Translations under genes and position numbers: made by a program
In this document: one piece after another, positions 39,701-51,500 of the stretch
How positions within the stretch are numbered: position 1 is the stretch's first letter
How the letters are laid out: the number at the start of each line of letters is the position of its first letter
NCBI GenBank assembly: GCA_009741485.1
Contig: CM019217.1
Coordinates: forward strand, 31,162,061-31,226,060
Source of the DNA: Malurus cyaneus samueli
Taxonomy: Eukaryota > Chordata > Aves > Passeriformes > Maluridae
Length of the DNA stretch: 64,000 bases
Direction: 5' to 3'
The notes under the pieces: generated by a model
What the model saw: only the letters and a program-made list of their open reading frames with translations
Databases searched by the model: none
What the model was told of the DNA's origin: nothing

Positions 39701-42700
39701 ATATGAACCCCCTGTCAACCCACCCTGCTCTGAGAGTAATTAACCCTGGAGATGTGGTGCAGAAAGGTAATTTTTTCCAGTGAAAAAGATGCAAAAATCT
39801 GCAGTTTTGTAAGTATTTTCAAATTTCCATAAATGAATAGCAGCTGAGAATTAATGCTTTTGGTTTGAAAAGGAACCAGTTTACAAACACCCAAATGTAT
39901 TCTGCCCAAATACCTTTGATCCTTCTATATCACCATTCTGCACAAATAAACTGCTATTTGTTCAGATCCACTATGTAAAATGCTATTATGATACCATAGA
40001 AGTCAAATATGAGGTTCCTCAATGAACCTTCCCCAAAAAAGGCAGTGGTGTGATAAACAGCTACCTGCTGCACAAGCAAACACTATTTAAGCAATGGAAT
40101 CAGAAGGTGTTTGGAATAATTTTCGAATTTAAGGGGTATTGCTCCTGATGACTTTAACACTGTGACAGTTGCCAAATCAGAGGGTGATGGTGCAAGGCAA
40201 TTAGTCCTGTTTTTCTCTTTTGAACATGTTTTCCATGGCAATGGTAAGCATGTGCTTCAAGGGTACATGTTTTAAGGTCTGGAGAGACCATCTGATTCCC
40301 CTGTGACTATCTGCTCATCAACTGACCGTACTGTTAATCTTCGACACTGATTGGAGCCACAGAAATCTTCTTGATGCAGTCTTAAGGCATTAGAGCTAAA
40401 AAAGCCCAACACTTTAAATCCCTGCAATACTAATTTTGTTGTTTTCCTCAGAAGTTTGTAACCTTATTCTGAGCTACAGAAACTGGCTATTGACAAGGTC
40501 AGAGACAATCTCACTTACCCAGCCTTGATACAGCTAATTATTCTCCCATCTTTTAATAGGATATTGACACAGAAACCCATCAGAACTGCTATTCTGTGCA
40601 GAATAATATAAGACAAATAAAATTAATGTTATGTAACAAGCAAAGATAAGAAATTTCGCAAACACAGCCTTTCACAAATGATTAGGTATTCTGCTCAAGG
40701 GATTCACAGTAAGCTGTAAAACCTGAAACAAATACCATAATTTTGAAAAGTTAATATGGGGGTGGTTACTTGAGTGGGGAAAAACAGTGGAGGCAAGGAA
40801 ATAGTGTAAAAGTGCATACTATTATTGTTAAAGAGAAAATTGAAAAGTGTGGTTACAATTCCAGCTAATTAATAAATTAGTTAACTTTGAAAAGCAACAG
40901 CGAAATCAATGTGCAAACAACAAAATAAACACAAGTAAGTCATTAAGTCAATAAGTCAGGGATCATCAATTGTATGAACAATTACGCTAGGCAAATTTTA
41001 AATAGAAACTGAGCATTGACAAGCCAAATTTTCAGGCAACTTGTCACATTAACAAGCCTGTGTAAACTTCAAAAAAGATAAACTTGAAGATTGTCACTGT
41101 CTAAGACGGAGAGCAGGAAACTCTAGGAAAGAAACTTATGCTGAACTAGTCAGAGGCAACAATTTCCAACGGACAGAATTACAAAATATCCAATATGTAT
41201 AGAAATGTGTCTGACCCTGAATTCAAGAGGTTAAAATTCTAAGACACCAATGTTAAACCACTTGGCTTGAGAAAATAAATAAATATGAAAAGTAAATTAA
41301 TGTATTTTGCTCCTTCTAGAGAGGAGTGAAATTTAGATCAATTGTTGTAATTTACATCCATTAACTGCTGGGCCAGGAAGTGTTATTTTACATACCTGTT
41401 GTTGCTCTAGGAACAGAGGTCTTGAATGACTATTGCAACTCCAATTCCAGCTCGTTTCTTGGTGCCTGAACAGTTCTAGACCATAATGATCATTTAAGAG
41501 GACATGCATTAGAGATGAAAGGTTCTGAAAGATAGCAGCAGCCTGTAAAATGCCAGTCATTCTTCAGAAGCAAATTTTTTTACAGAGGAGAGTTTTCACC
41601 CTCTTCCCCTCTCCATCCATTGCTGGAAGGATCAGTAACAGAAGAAACTCCAGCTTGAAGTCTTGGGGTCTTGCTGCCACAGCTTTTCTTGCTCCTGAAA
41701 CATCCACATCTCTTGAAATAAGAGCAGTTGTAAATAAGAGAATGGTCATAATTTTTCTCAGATCTGAAGTATGGTTGTTTTGTATGCAGGCTTTCTGCAG
41801 TCTAGCCATAGATGCTTTTATGATAAAGAAAAAACACTGCAAATACTATGATTTTATATGACTCAAAACTCTTTATTAACCATATTAACAATATATCTGT
41901 GAACCATATATATTTGACAGACAATGACTGAAGGATGGACACCAGAGGCCCCAGACTGAACACATTTTAACAGCTCCTACCAATTAAATTCTGTGCCTTC
42001 TACAACTCCTGTACAATTAATTTCTGAGCAGAGATAGGTTCCTGAAAACTGTGTTCATTCAATATCCCTTTTTTTTTTTTTTTTGTGCTACAGTAGTGCT
42101 GATGAGAAAAGTTAATACCAATGAAAATAAATATATATTTGCATTTCAAATAATTGAAGATAATATTAAGAGACAATGTCCTGGTGAGTAAAGAGATGTG
42201 ATGAATACCTTTCAGGTGGATAGCTGCAGCCACTAAAATGGCAAATGGAGGTAAAGTGGTGGTAAATCTGCCTGCATCTTACCCATTGCTGCTGCCCCTA
42301 CTACCACACAGAAAGAATGACTTTGGTTTTGTGCAGGGGCTGAAAGGGGAGAAAAAAGTCAGTACAGGAGGAAAAAACAGAAAAAAAAAAAAAAAAAGGA
42401 TTCCTATATAATCAGTCACATATCTGACATTACATGGAGTTTTTATTTAATGGAGTAAACTGAAGATGTGTCATAGACCTCATTGCCAACAGCATCAGTC
42501 TTCAAGATTCATTCAGAAGTGTCATCAAGAAAGGTCAGGAACCTGCTGATATTATAGGAAAGCCTGGATTATTTGCTTTTGTGCTTGAACAGATACAAAT
42601 AGAAGCAGCTAGAGCAAAGATATTCTAAAATTAGGTTTCATGCTGCTTTGGAAGTTACTTGTTATAGATCTTTTAGTAGTAGATAAAGCCACAGTTTGAA

Positions 42701-45700
42701 ACTGCTCATTTGGATTTTCTGCTGCTTTAATGAAAAAATTATTATTTTCAAGGTCTGTGGGTTTTGTCATGTCATCATTTTTGTGCTAGGCAACTGGAAT
42801 ACCTCTTTTGACTCAATTTTTTGTAATGCTGAGAACTTTTCTGAAATATTTTTGTTTGCGAGGCAAATGTCTTTCTACTGTCTGTTCTGAAAATTTCTAT
42901 CCAAATCTGTGGCAATTCTAACAGTTAGGAATCTGTCCATTGGGTAACATCTCACCTTTTAACAGGCAGTAAGGAATTCCACGTTAACAAAGACAAGCAG
43001 ATAAGTGGATTGTTCCCTCACACAACTTGGACTGGTAGTTTAATAAACTAGTGAAGTAGCAAATTAGTATGCTATTGAAGCTAGATATCAATAAGTCTAA
43101 CTTAGGGTTCTGTTTACTGGAAACCATTGAGTCTGGCTGAAATACAAAGCTGTGTCTTCAGGTACAAAAAAAAAAAAGAACATGTGTAGAGCAACAGTTG
43201 TCCCTAACTCTCAATACAGAGTGCTGGTTTAACGTGTAAATCAACAAGAGTGGTGAGCCTGAGACCTCCAGGAAAAATACTGTCACCTGATTTTTGTTCC
43301 TGTGATTTTCAAGGACTTTGAAAAACAGTTCTAAAATTCCATCATCTCTCATTCTGAAAAGATTAAAACGTTGGAACAGGAGTGATGCATAGTTTGGAAA
43401 TGCACTCACTTCCGTCAGAAGTAGAGAAAGTTCCAGCAGACCATTAGAGACTTTGATGTTAGAGAAATTGTGCTAGATTTCACTGAGGTTTGCCAAATTA
43501 ATTTTTTAATTTCTATGTAACAATATGAGAAGATCAAATAAAATCTAAATAGAAAATTAGGGAAAAGACAAAATGAATTCCAGATCAGATATCTTTTTAC
43601 TCCCAAAGAATAAAATGTATTCTTTTTTTTCTTTCTTTCTTCTCCCTCCTGCTTACTTGCATGGAGAATATGCAGTGAAACCACATTCCTCAACTTCTTC
43701 CTGTTCCACACCTCACTCAAAAACCTCTTTTCCCCTTCATTGAAGGTCAGACCTTGTCCTAGGCATGAACAAAGAAAAGTTTTATCAGATAGAATTGGAT
43801 GCAGATATTATTCCTGCTGTTTCTGCCACAGGCTGGTTGGTTCCTGCACCACCCCCCACCTACGTTCCTTAATTTTTTCAAATAATGAAGCAAATATGAC
43901 TCTTAAAAACATGTCTATGATTTGTTTAAGGATTTTCATTATAAATAGATCATAAGTCCCTAACTAGTTGTTCCTGCATTGCAGCCTTTTTTGCCTTTCT
44001 TCTCACAAGTTCTTAATCTTTTTCCTATAACCTGGAGAGATATTTTGTAATTTAAACCATGGAAAATGTTTGTATTGATTCCCATGAGTTAATTTAGTCC
44101 CTTATATACTTTTCCTTCTCACATTTGGTTTACCTTCTATTTTATTTGAAAACATTTTGGGATGGCCTTGACTGCGCAGTGCCCAGTGAGCAATATTCAC
44201 ATACTAGTCAGGTAGCCAGCACCCTATTGCTTTCACAAGCAGAGGACATTATTTGAGTGCACACTTTGAGTGCTGAGGAGAACAGGTTTTCTCTGAAAAA
44301 CTTGATTAGTAAGATGCCTGTTTTCTTCTCTGTAGGACACAAGTTCTTGGCAGCTGTCAGAAGCAGGATAATACAGCTTGGATATCAGAACTCTCACACC
44401 TCTAATCATTATGGCAATAGGAATCATATATCTTCTGTCTTGCAAAGTGTAAGTCTGACACATATTGATGTTTCAAGCTTAATGTCCTGTATTGTTTAAA
44501 TCTGAATTTCTAGCAGCAGTCTGTGTACCAAATCTGTAGCTTATAGCATATAGGTAATGCTTACAACTTTTTTGGAAGTTCTTGCCTAACAAATATTATC
44601 TATTATGTTAGAGTCATAGACCTGACTGACTCACAGGCACCCTGCCATTTGTATTATGTATTTCTTATCCCTGTCATATGGAAATCCATTTTAAGGTGAA
44701 AGCTGTTTATTCATCTTAGAAGTTGCTGAGGCTGTCATAAGCATAAGATGTCAAGTGCTATATTTTAGCCCAAAGTTAGCAAAAGCCCATGACTCAGAGG
44801 CAGCTCAGGTTGCAGTTTTAATCAAACTTTGCCTTTTTCAGCTTTATTTGCTTATAAGTTTGTTACTGCACTAGGTGCACCAGCACTGAAGTGCACAAGT
44901 CATTCTCTGTACCAATTCACTGCTAGTTGTCTTTTTGACTACATTAGGGATTCATCCAGGATGACAGCCCTGGTTCAGGCACAACAAGTCTATTTGCATT
45001 CCTCATGCGGTTGAAGTAGCTACCCTTTGATTACCCTTGAGACTTTCAAAAGATCATCTAACTTTAAAAAAATTAATTCAACTTTGTACATATATGGGAA
45101 ACATCCTGAGTTGGAGTCAGGATCTCCATGGACCCCAAATACTGGTTTCAAGACTTACTGTCCCTTTGCTCAGTAACACAGCTAATAGAAAAAGGCAACC
45201 CTGAAGGACTCATGAGTCACCTCCTGGGCTCTTGAAGTTTGAAACCCAATGTGAAGGTTAAAAAATGGGATATTGATTTCCCTTCACACCAATATACTGG
45301 AGTATAGGCAAAAGAAGTTCAGTATTGTCAATGCATCAAGCCAGCCATCCCTGCTAAGGAAGAAGCAGCCTCCAGCACAGAAACAAAGAAACAGATGACT
45401 TCTTCATAGTGCAAAAACATGCATAAACATCCAGCAATTATGTCATGTCAGACAGTGCAACCACTCCTTATATATATGTAATTATATAAGTTTTAATCAT
45501 TAAGATGGACAGACATCTCTTCAGTCCAGAAGGTACTCTTGTGCCACCTAAGCAGCTGAGATGTACCTGATTTTCTTCCAGCTGGCATCTTAGTGTAAGT
45601 ACACTTGAACAATTTCAACGATTTGCAAAGACATATGGGGATAAAGGAAAATCAATAATATAAACTAAGAAAAAAGAGAAAAAAATAGATGTTTTGGAAT

Positions 45701-46137
45701 TCATGGAAATATTTCCATGGCTTAAAATGCCTCTAATAGCTATATTTTTCATTATAAAGACAAAATGAGCATGTGATGTATTCCAACAAAATTGAATGAG
45801 TTGTGCACAAAAATATAAATGAAAATGTTCTGTGAGACAAGCAGTGAATGCAAGATCTCCAAGAAAAGCTCATCTGTTTAATGCCAAGGTGCCATATGAG
45901 AATGTGTGAGAAATAAAACTTCAGTGTCTGTTGAACTTCATTCTGTAAAATCCACCAAATGTGAATCTTTGCTCAGACTTCTAAGCAATACTTGTTTTAA
46001 AATACATACTATGCTGCAGGTTTTGATCTATTAAAAGAAGAAAGTTCATTGCTCATCAGAACTGCACACCTCTTATAAAGTGCACTTGAAGAAATTTTTC
46101 AATTTTCAAGATTCTTTTGTTATTTGAGTTATGTAAG
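33793..46137. other. Long AT-rich non-coding stretch, no gene recognised
   Basis: Twelve kilobases with no recognisable repeat family or gene. Frames reach at most 119 codons (plus strand 38297-38656) and none has domain-like features. Low-complexity spots: a 7-bp 'atacaaa' repeat (four copies, 36581-36608), and A or T runs at 37067-37080, 37503-37516, 42067-42084, 42379-42397 and 43165-43176. A T/C-rich stretch lies at 43621-43650. Confidence 0.6.
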
Positions 46138-46716
46138 TGTCTTTGAGCTAGAATAGGGTTATTTTTCTTCTTAGTAGCTGGTACAGTTTTGGATTCAGTA
46201 TGGGAATGATGCTGATAACACAGTGGTATTTGTTTGTTGCTAAGCAGTGCTTACCCCAAGTCAGGGACTTTTCAGTGTCCCAGGCTCTGCCAGGGGAGGA
46301 AGCACACAAAAATCTGTGAGGGAACATGGCCAGGACAGCTGACATGAACTGGCCAAAGAGGTATTCCACACCACAGAATGTCATGCTCAGGACATAAACT
46401 GTGGGCAAATTGGCTGGGAGCTTTTGATTGCTGATCAGCAACAGGCTGGGCATTGGGCAGTGGGCAGTGAGGAGTTTTATGGTGCATTGATTTTCTTCCT
46501 TAGAGTTTATTCTTGTGTCTCTCTTTCCCCTTCTCATTACAATTATTGTTAATATTGTTATTATTATATTTTGCATTACTTCAATTATAACATGCTCTTA
46601 TTTCAACCCACAAGTTTTAATTTTTTTTTTTTAATTCTCCTTTCCATCCCACCAGGAAGAGGGAGAGTAAATGAGTGACTGTGATATTTAGTTTCCAGCT
46701 GGGGTTAAACTCATCA
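46138..46716 (+). mobile_element. Solo LTR of an endogenous retrovirus
   Basis: About 580 bp follow, from memory, the order of an LTR family widespread in birds. Diagnostic parts in order: 'ttcttagtagctggtacagt' (46169 on), 'gatgctgataacacagtgg' (46208 on), 'gaggtattccacaccac', a 'tgttattattat' stretch, 'gctcttatttcaacccac' (46594 on), 'catcccaccaggaagagg' (46645 on) and the terminal 'agctggggttaaac'. It begins with 'tgtctttgagctagaata' (TG) and ends near 'tcatca' (CA), as LTRs do. No retroviral coding homology flanks it, so it is a solo LTR. The minus-strand frames of 142 and 71 codons inside it are artefacts. I found no clear target-site duplication. Confidence 0.85.
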
Positions 46717-47444
46717 AATAAAGGAAAAATTAATTGGTTTTATGATAAATAGAATATGATTTTGTGACTTTATTTAAATCTTTTTTTTAGAAGAAGCAAG
46801 CATTGGTAGTCATTCAGCATAAATCATACTCTATAATACAGATATTGTCTTACTTTTCTATAGTGATTTATTTTAAAGGATTTTTTCAACAAATCTCATG
46901 TTCTGTATCAGAACCATACACACACCTGCATGTGCATATGGGTTTCTATGCATTTTCATTATATAAAACACACACCAGTTTTTTTCTTCACTGCTGGAGA
47001 AGCAGATGGGGATGCTCACTCAGAGACAAAAGTCTACTGGTGTAGGTCTGGAAGAAAACCTTGGTACTTATTTTAATAACTCTTTAGCAAAATAGTCATT
47101 ATGAACAACATCCTTTACTATTTCCAGGTCAGGCTGCATTAGCACAGAACAAACGACTGCCTTTAGATTACCATCCTGTACACATCATGTACGCACAAAA
47201 TTAAAAGTTCGAGAGATTTAACCCACATTCAAGTAGCTGAAAGTTCTGTAGAAAAATTATACAATGTATATAGTTTTTCTGTAGAAAAATTATACAATTA
47301 TACATTTTATACAAAAATGTTTTGAGAGACACTTTTTCCTCAGTTTGTTATATCACGCAAAAGCTCATACTATTAAGTGTTATGCACCGAAATTTCATGC
47401 ACTTGGTGAAGCAGACTGCTTGGTTCAGGCAGATTAATCAGACT
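46717..47444. other. AT-rich non-coding DNA with a 22-bp direct repeat
   Basis: A 22-bp sequence beginning 'ttctgtagaaaaattat' occurs identically at 47244-47265 and 47277-47298 (33-bp period). Nothing else was recognised. Confidence 0.6.
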
Positions 47445-47735
47445 TGTTACCCAGAATAGAATTATCCAAAAATACTTGGTGTAATAAGATAAAACATGCT
47501 AATGCACAGCTGGTGCAGAGGCGTGCTCACAGTGACTGCACGGGGCTGCCAGACCCCGCGTGATAACAGTGATAACACAGAGCAGGACAAGGGGAACACA
47601 TCATCCCTGTGGGGTATAAGGGCAATCTGAGAATTTATTGTTATTCCAATTTGTGTTTTAACAAAGTAGAAGTCCAAAGTGTGTAATACTAACATTCATA
47701 GTCCAAACTGACACAGAATAGCTGTGCTAGTAACA
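47445..47735. other. Possible small LTR-like insertion, unproven
   Basis: The interval begins TGTTAC and ends GTAACA, a 6-bp inverted pair that also satisfies the TG...CA rule of LTRs. Inside is a locally CpG-containing, GC-rich core at 47518-47566 ('aggcgtgctc', 'cacgggg', 'ccccgcgtg') that contrasts with the CpG-poor surroundings. No target-site duplication is evident and I do not recognise a family. It may equally be unique DNA. Confidence 0.3.
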
Positions 47736-47990
47736 CAGGTAAATTTATTACACAAAGACACTGCTCTACTGAAACAAATATCGACCTTCCTGATGGCACG
47801 CAGGATCCTAAGGATGAAAATTTAATTTTCCAGGAAAAGAAAGTGTTCATGGGGGTCATTGGAATTTTGCTCTCTGTGATGTTTATGAAAAGAGCTTCTT
47901 TCTCCTCCTTCCTAAGAGAAGCATGAGATCAATGACACATTTTTCCCCAAAGCTAGGCACAAGCGTCATTACTTCTTTTTAATTTTTGAA

Positions 47991-48464
47991 ATGTTTTGCT
48001 TTCTTTTCATTGTTCTTTTCACAGCTAAATTAAAAGATGCTCCTCAGTATCCCCCAGCCCCTGTTACCCCAGAGGTCTGTAGTTTTTTGCACAGTGGTCC
48101 CTGGGGGTTCTTTAGGCTTTACCACAGACAGTTCCCATTGCTGGAGCTACTGACAGCCAAACCAAGGCACAACCAGCCCAGCCCAGGACAAGTGCAGACT
48201 GGTGCTGAGGCTCTGCACTGCCTTTCCACAGTGATGGAACAAATTGAATTTGCTATCCAGCCCCCAAACTGTTCTCTTTTCACAGGAAAAGAATGTTACT
48301 CATTCATTTCAGTACCGATATTACTGGCAAGGGAGACCTTGAGCAATTCAAGGATTATTAAGGGCTCTGCAGGGTTAAGACAGAGGGTGCAGGGAGCCAG
48401 ACTGTGGCTCCCCAATTCTGCCACTGAATGGAAGGAGATGGATGGCCATGGGCACATTCTATAA
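47991..48464 (+). other. Longest open frame (157 codons), not recognised
   Basis: This is the longest stop-free ATG frame of the window. The predicted product has a hydrophobic start (FCFLFIVLF) then a Pro-, Gln- and Leu-rich body with no recognised domain. The codons after the start derive from a pyrimidine-rich tract ending in CAG at 48024, which could be a splice acceptor as easily as coding sequence. It lies in a patch richer in GC than its surroundings, where long frames occur by chance. I do not think it is a gene, but nothing here proves it is not. Confidence 0.12.
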
Positions 48465-48517
48465 ATTAATAAGAGATGGATGGCCATGGGCACATGTTAA
48501 CACTAACTGTGTTAACA
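48435..48517. repeat. 23-bp direct repeat next to a 9-bp hairpin
   Basis: A 23-bp sequence starting 'gagatggatggccatggg' occurs at 48435-48457 and 48473-48495. Immediately after the second copy is a perfect inverted repeat, TGTTAACAC (48495-48503) and GTGTTAACA (48509-48517), separated by 5 bases. Confidence 0.95.
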
Positions 48518-51500
48518 CCTACCAAGCTGTGTGGCCCTTATTGCAGGAAGAGGTCCTGCCTTTTAGGGCTACATGGCCCTCCAGAAAAAAAGACAGTGGA
48601 ACAGACAACAAATATTCTCTTTACACTGACCTTGAAAATCAAGTTCAGTCCTCATGCCTGTCAAACCTTTAGTGACAGGGTGTGGGGGAATGAAGTACTG
48701 ACGGGAGCAGAGGAATATCAAAGGTATAACCACTGGACACACTGAAGTTGACACTGGAAGGGATGCACCTGTGATTGCTAAGGGATCTTTTAATGAGAGG
48801 CTGCTCCTTGTTATCTTCTCACAGGTCACAGCAATCAGGAATTTCCATATATCTGTGAGGGAAAAAAAGTCATTTACGTCATGAAGAACCCAAGAAGGAA
48901 GATCCAGGGATGTAATAGACAATTAACCTCAATCAGAAAAAGCAACATACATACAGGAAGACAGGAGAAGGACCCTCATGGTTTCACCAAGAAGAAAAAA
49001 ATAATAATTATTTGTTTTTGTGAGGGTCAAAACTAGTTAAAAATGAGAAAGGAGAGAATATCAAGTCATAGGTAGGTGTCCACCATGGTAGAGGCTCGAT
49101 GAGTCAAATGATCATTGCATCCCAGCTGACTGAGAATGTGGAGATTGATACAGAGGAATGTTCCATACACTTTACTGCCCAATGCACTTTGAAAAACAGA
49201 GCACACAGCTGGGCACTGGCAGTTTCCCTTTTAAAAGACAGTTTGCCTAGACGGTGATTTGTGTGATGTGTAGCACACCTCATTTTTGACAGCAATGATG
49301 CTGTCATGGGGTTGTTACCTGTGGAAACACAGTAAATATTTCTAAATCCCAAATAAGCCTAGTTTTTGAGTTGTCAGTCTCACTTAGGGAAGTGTCAGAT
49401 GGGCAGCAGGATTGCAGGCTTAGATGGCACAAGACACAGCCAGGTTGCAATCATTCAAATCCTTGTTATGTCCAGTGTTAGTGTCTGAGTCTACAGAACA
49501 GACTATCTGAATCTATCATTTCCTATTTGTTTTCCCATTAGGAAATAAAAGGGAGAGAGAATAAATATTGACTAAGATTTTTGGTTCAATGTTTTTTCCT
49601 GGAAGGAAATCTGAGGATCTTGGTGAATTAAATTGCAGAGGAGGAATGATTGCAGTTTATGAGGGATAACGTTGTCTGAAGGGAACATATCTGTGTCCCC
49701 ACCTCCCTGCTACTGATATTGCCTTTGTTTTTGTATGAATGCTTAAACTTAAATGTTACAGAAAGGTTTTCTCCCATAATGTCATTAGCAAAATCAGTCC
49801 AAGTGTGTCCTCTTACAACTCCCAGTCCTATGCTTTAAACAAACTTAGATCTACTGTGTCACTTTATAATCTGATTTATAAACATTTTTATGGCTCTGAA
49901 AATGCCTAGCCCTAAGAATGATTTCTAAAAAGACAAATTGCATAATGATAGGGTACACATATAAATATTTTGTCCCTTGTTTAAATTTCACAAAACAAAT
50001 ACATTAAAGCAAGTTCTGGCAGGCACCCTAAGGCTTTGAAGTATCTGAATTGTTTCAATGTGGTTCCTTTTATAAGGAACACTTATTTCCCCAGATGACT
50101 GGAGAACATGCTAAAGAAAAGGAATGTTAAGTATTTAACTTGCTAAGTTTAAAATAGCTTCAATCAGTGAGCTATTTATTACTTCAAATATTTTCTGGAA
50201 GGAAAAATAAAAAGCTAAAAGGCTAAAAGAAAAGGAAAAAGCCAAAACTTACTGTTGCACTTAACAGAGTTTAAAATAAATTATGAGACCTTGCTACATT
50301 CACACTTTTGAAGGTGTCTGAGAAAGCGTTCATCTGGTTTTTCACTGAGGCTGTATTTTATTCAAACCAAGCTTTTAGTTCTCTTTAAATAATATATATG
50401 CAAATACATAGAAATGTCTCTTATCAGATCATTCTGTTCATGGATTAAACTTTCTATTTGCATCTAATTTTAGCCACTTTGCAAATAATCTTTTGGACTG
50501 TAGGATTTTAGGGGTAGTGTGAGTTTTGCATTTGGAGAAAATTACAGAACATCAATTAGTAACTTGTAGTGTTTTACTCTGTATAAACTCTTTCCCTGTG
50601 TAGGATTTCAGTGGCAAACAATTAATAGTGGGTTGTACTGAATGAGGCCAGCATTTTTGTTTGTTATTGTTGTTATGATTATTGTTATTAAGGCATTAAC
50701 CATGGTAATAGGCAAAAAATAGTAATTAATACATACATCTGAAATGTTGTGAGATCGAAAATAGGTACATTAGCTATTCTGATAGAAAATGCATTTTTAC
50801 TCACTGATAATTAAAAATAAATTTATATGGCTAGGGTTTTTTTTAAACTATGTTTTAAAATTACTTCTTTTTTGCATGTCTGTGTTATCAATATAACTGA
50901 ATAATGTAAAGCTATTGGCAAAATAATAAAGCATGTGGAGGCCTAACTGAGATGTTTTGCATCAAGTGCAAAATGAAATCTTTCAGCTAGCTTACCATGG
51001 TCATACCATGAGGTGGATGTGGCCAGGAATTATTTTTTGAAGACACACAATATTAAGTTGCTGTAAGGTAGGGAAAAGGACCATCATCTTTCAATGATAT
51101 TATGACAAACATGTTAAGAGATAGCAAATCATTGAATCATGAATTGAGATTTCTGATTTTATTTCTTCACTCTCTGCAAAGAAAAATGAGTAATGTAAAT
51201 TCCTGTCCAATATCAAGGCAGGAATGAACCAACAGCTTTTATAAGTTTGTTATATAATGTCCCTGTTAAAATCTTAAATGGCAAGCATTTTGGGATGTAT
51301 GAGGAATTCATCACAAAAGAAGTAATTTTTCTGATAATCCAAAGAATTTTCAGCTAAGAAATGGATGAAAACTTCTGCAATGGGTGTTATATCAAATTTT
51401 GTCTTAATCCAATAGCAAAAACTTTTTACGAAAAATATGAGCTTTGCTTCCTGTGAACACTGAAAGGCCTCACTGCAAACATTTTCACATCTGCTGGAAT

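Noticed and set aside
46148..46576. 142-codon minus-strand frame
   Set aside because: It lies antisense inside a solo LTR and has no protein features.
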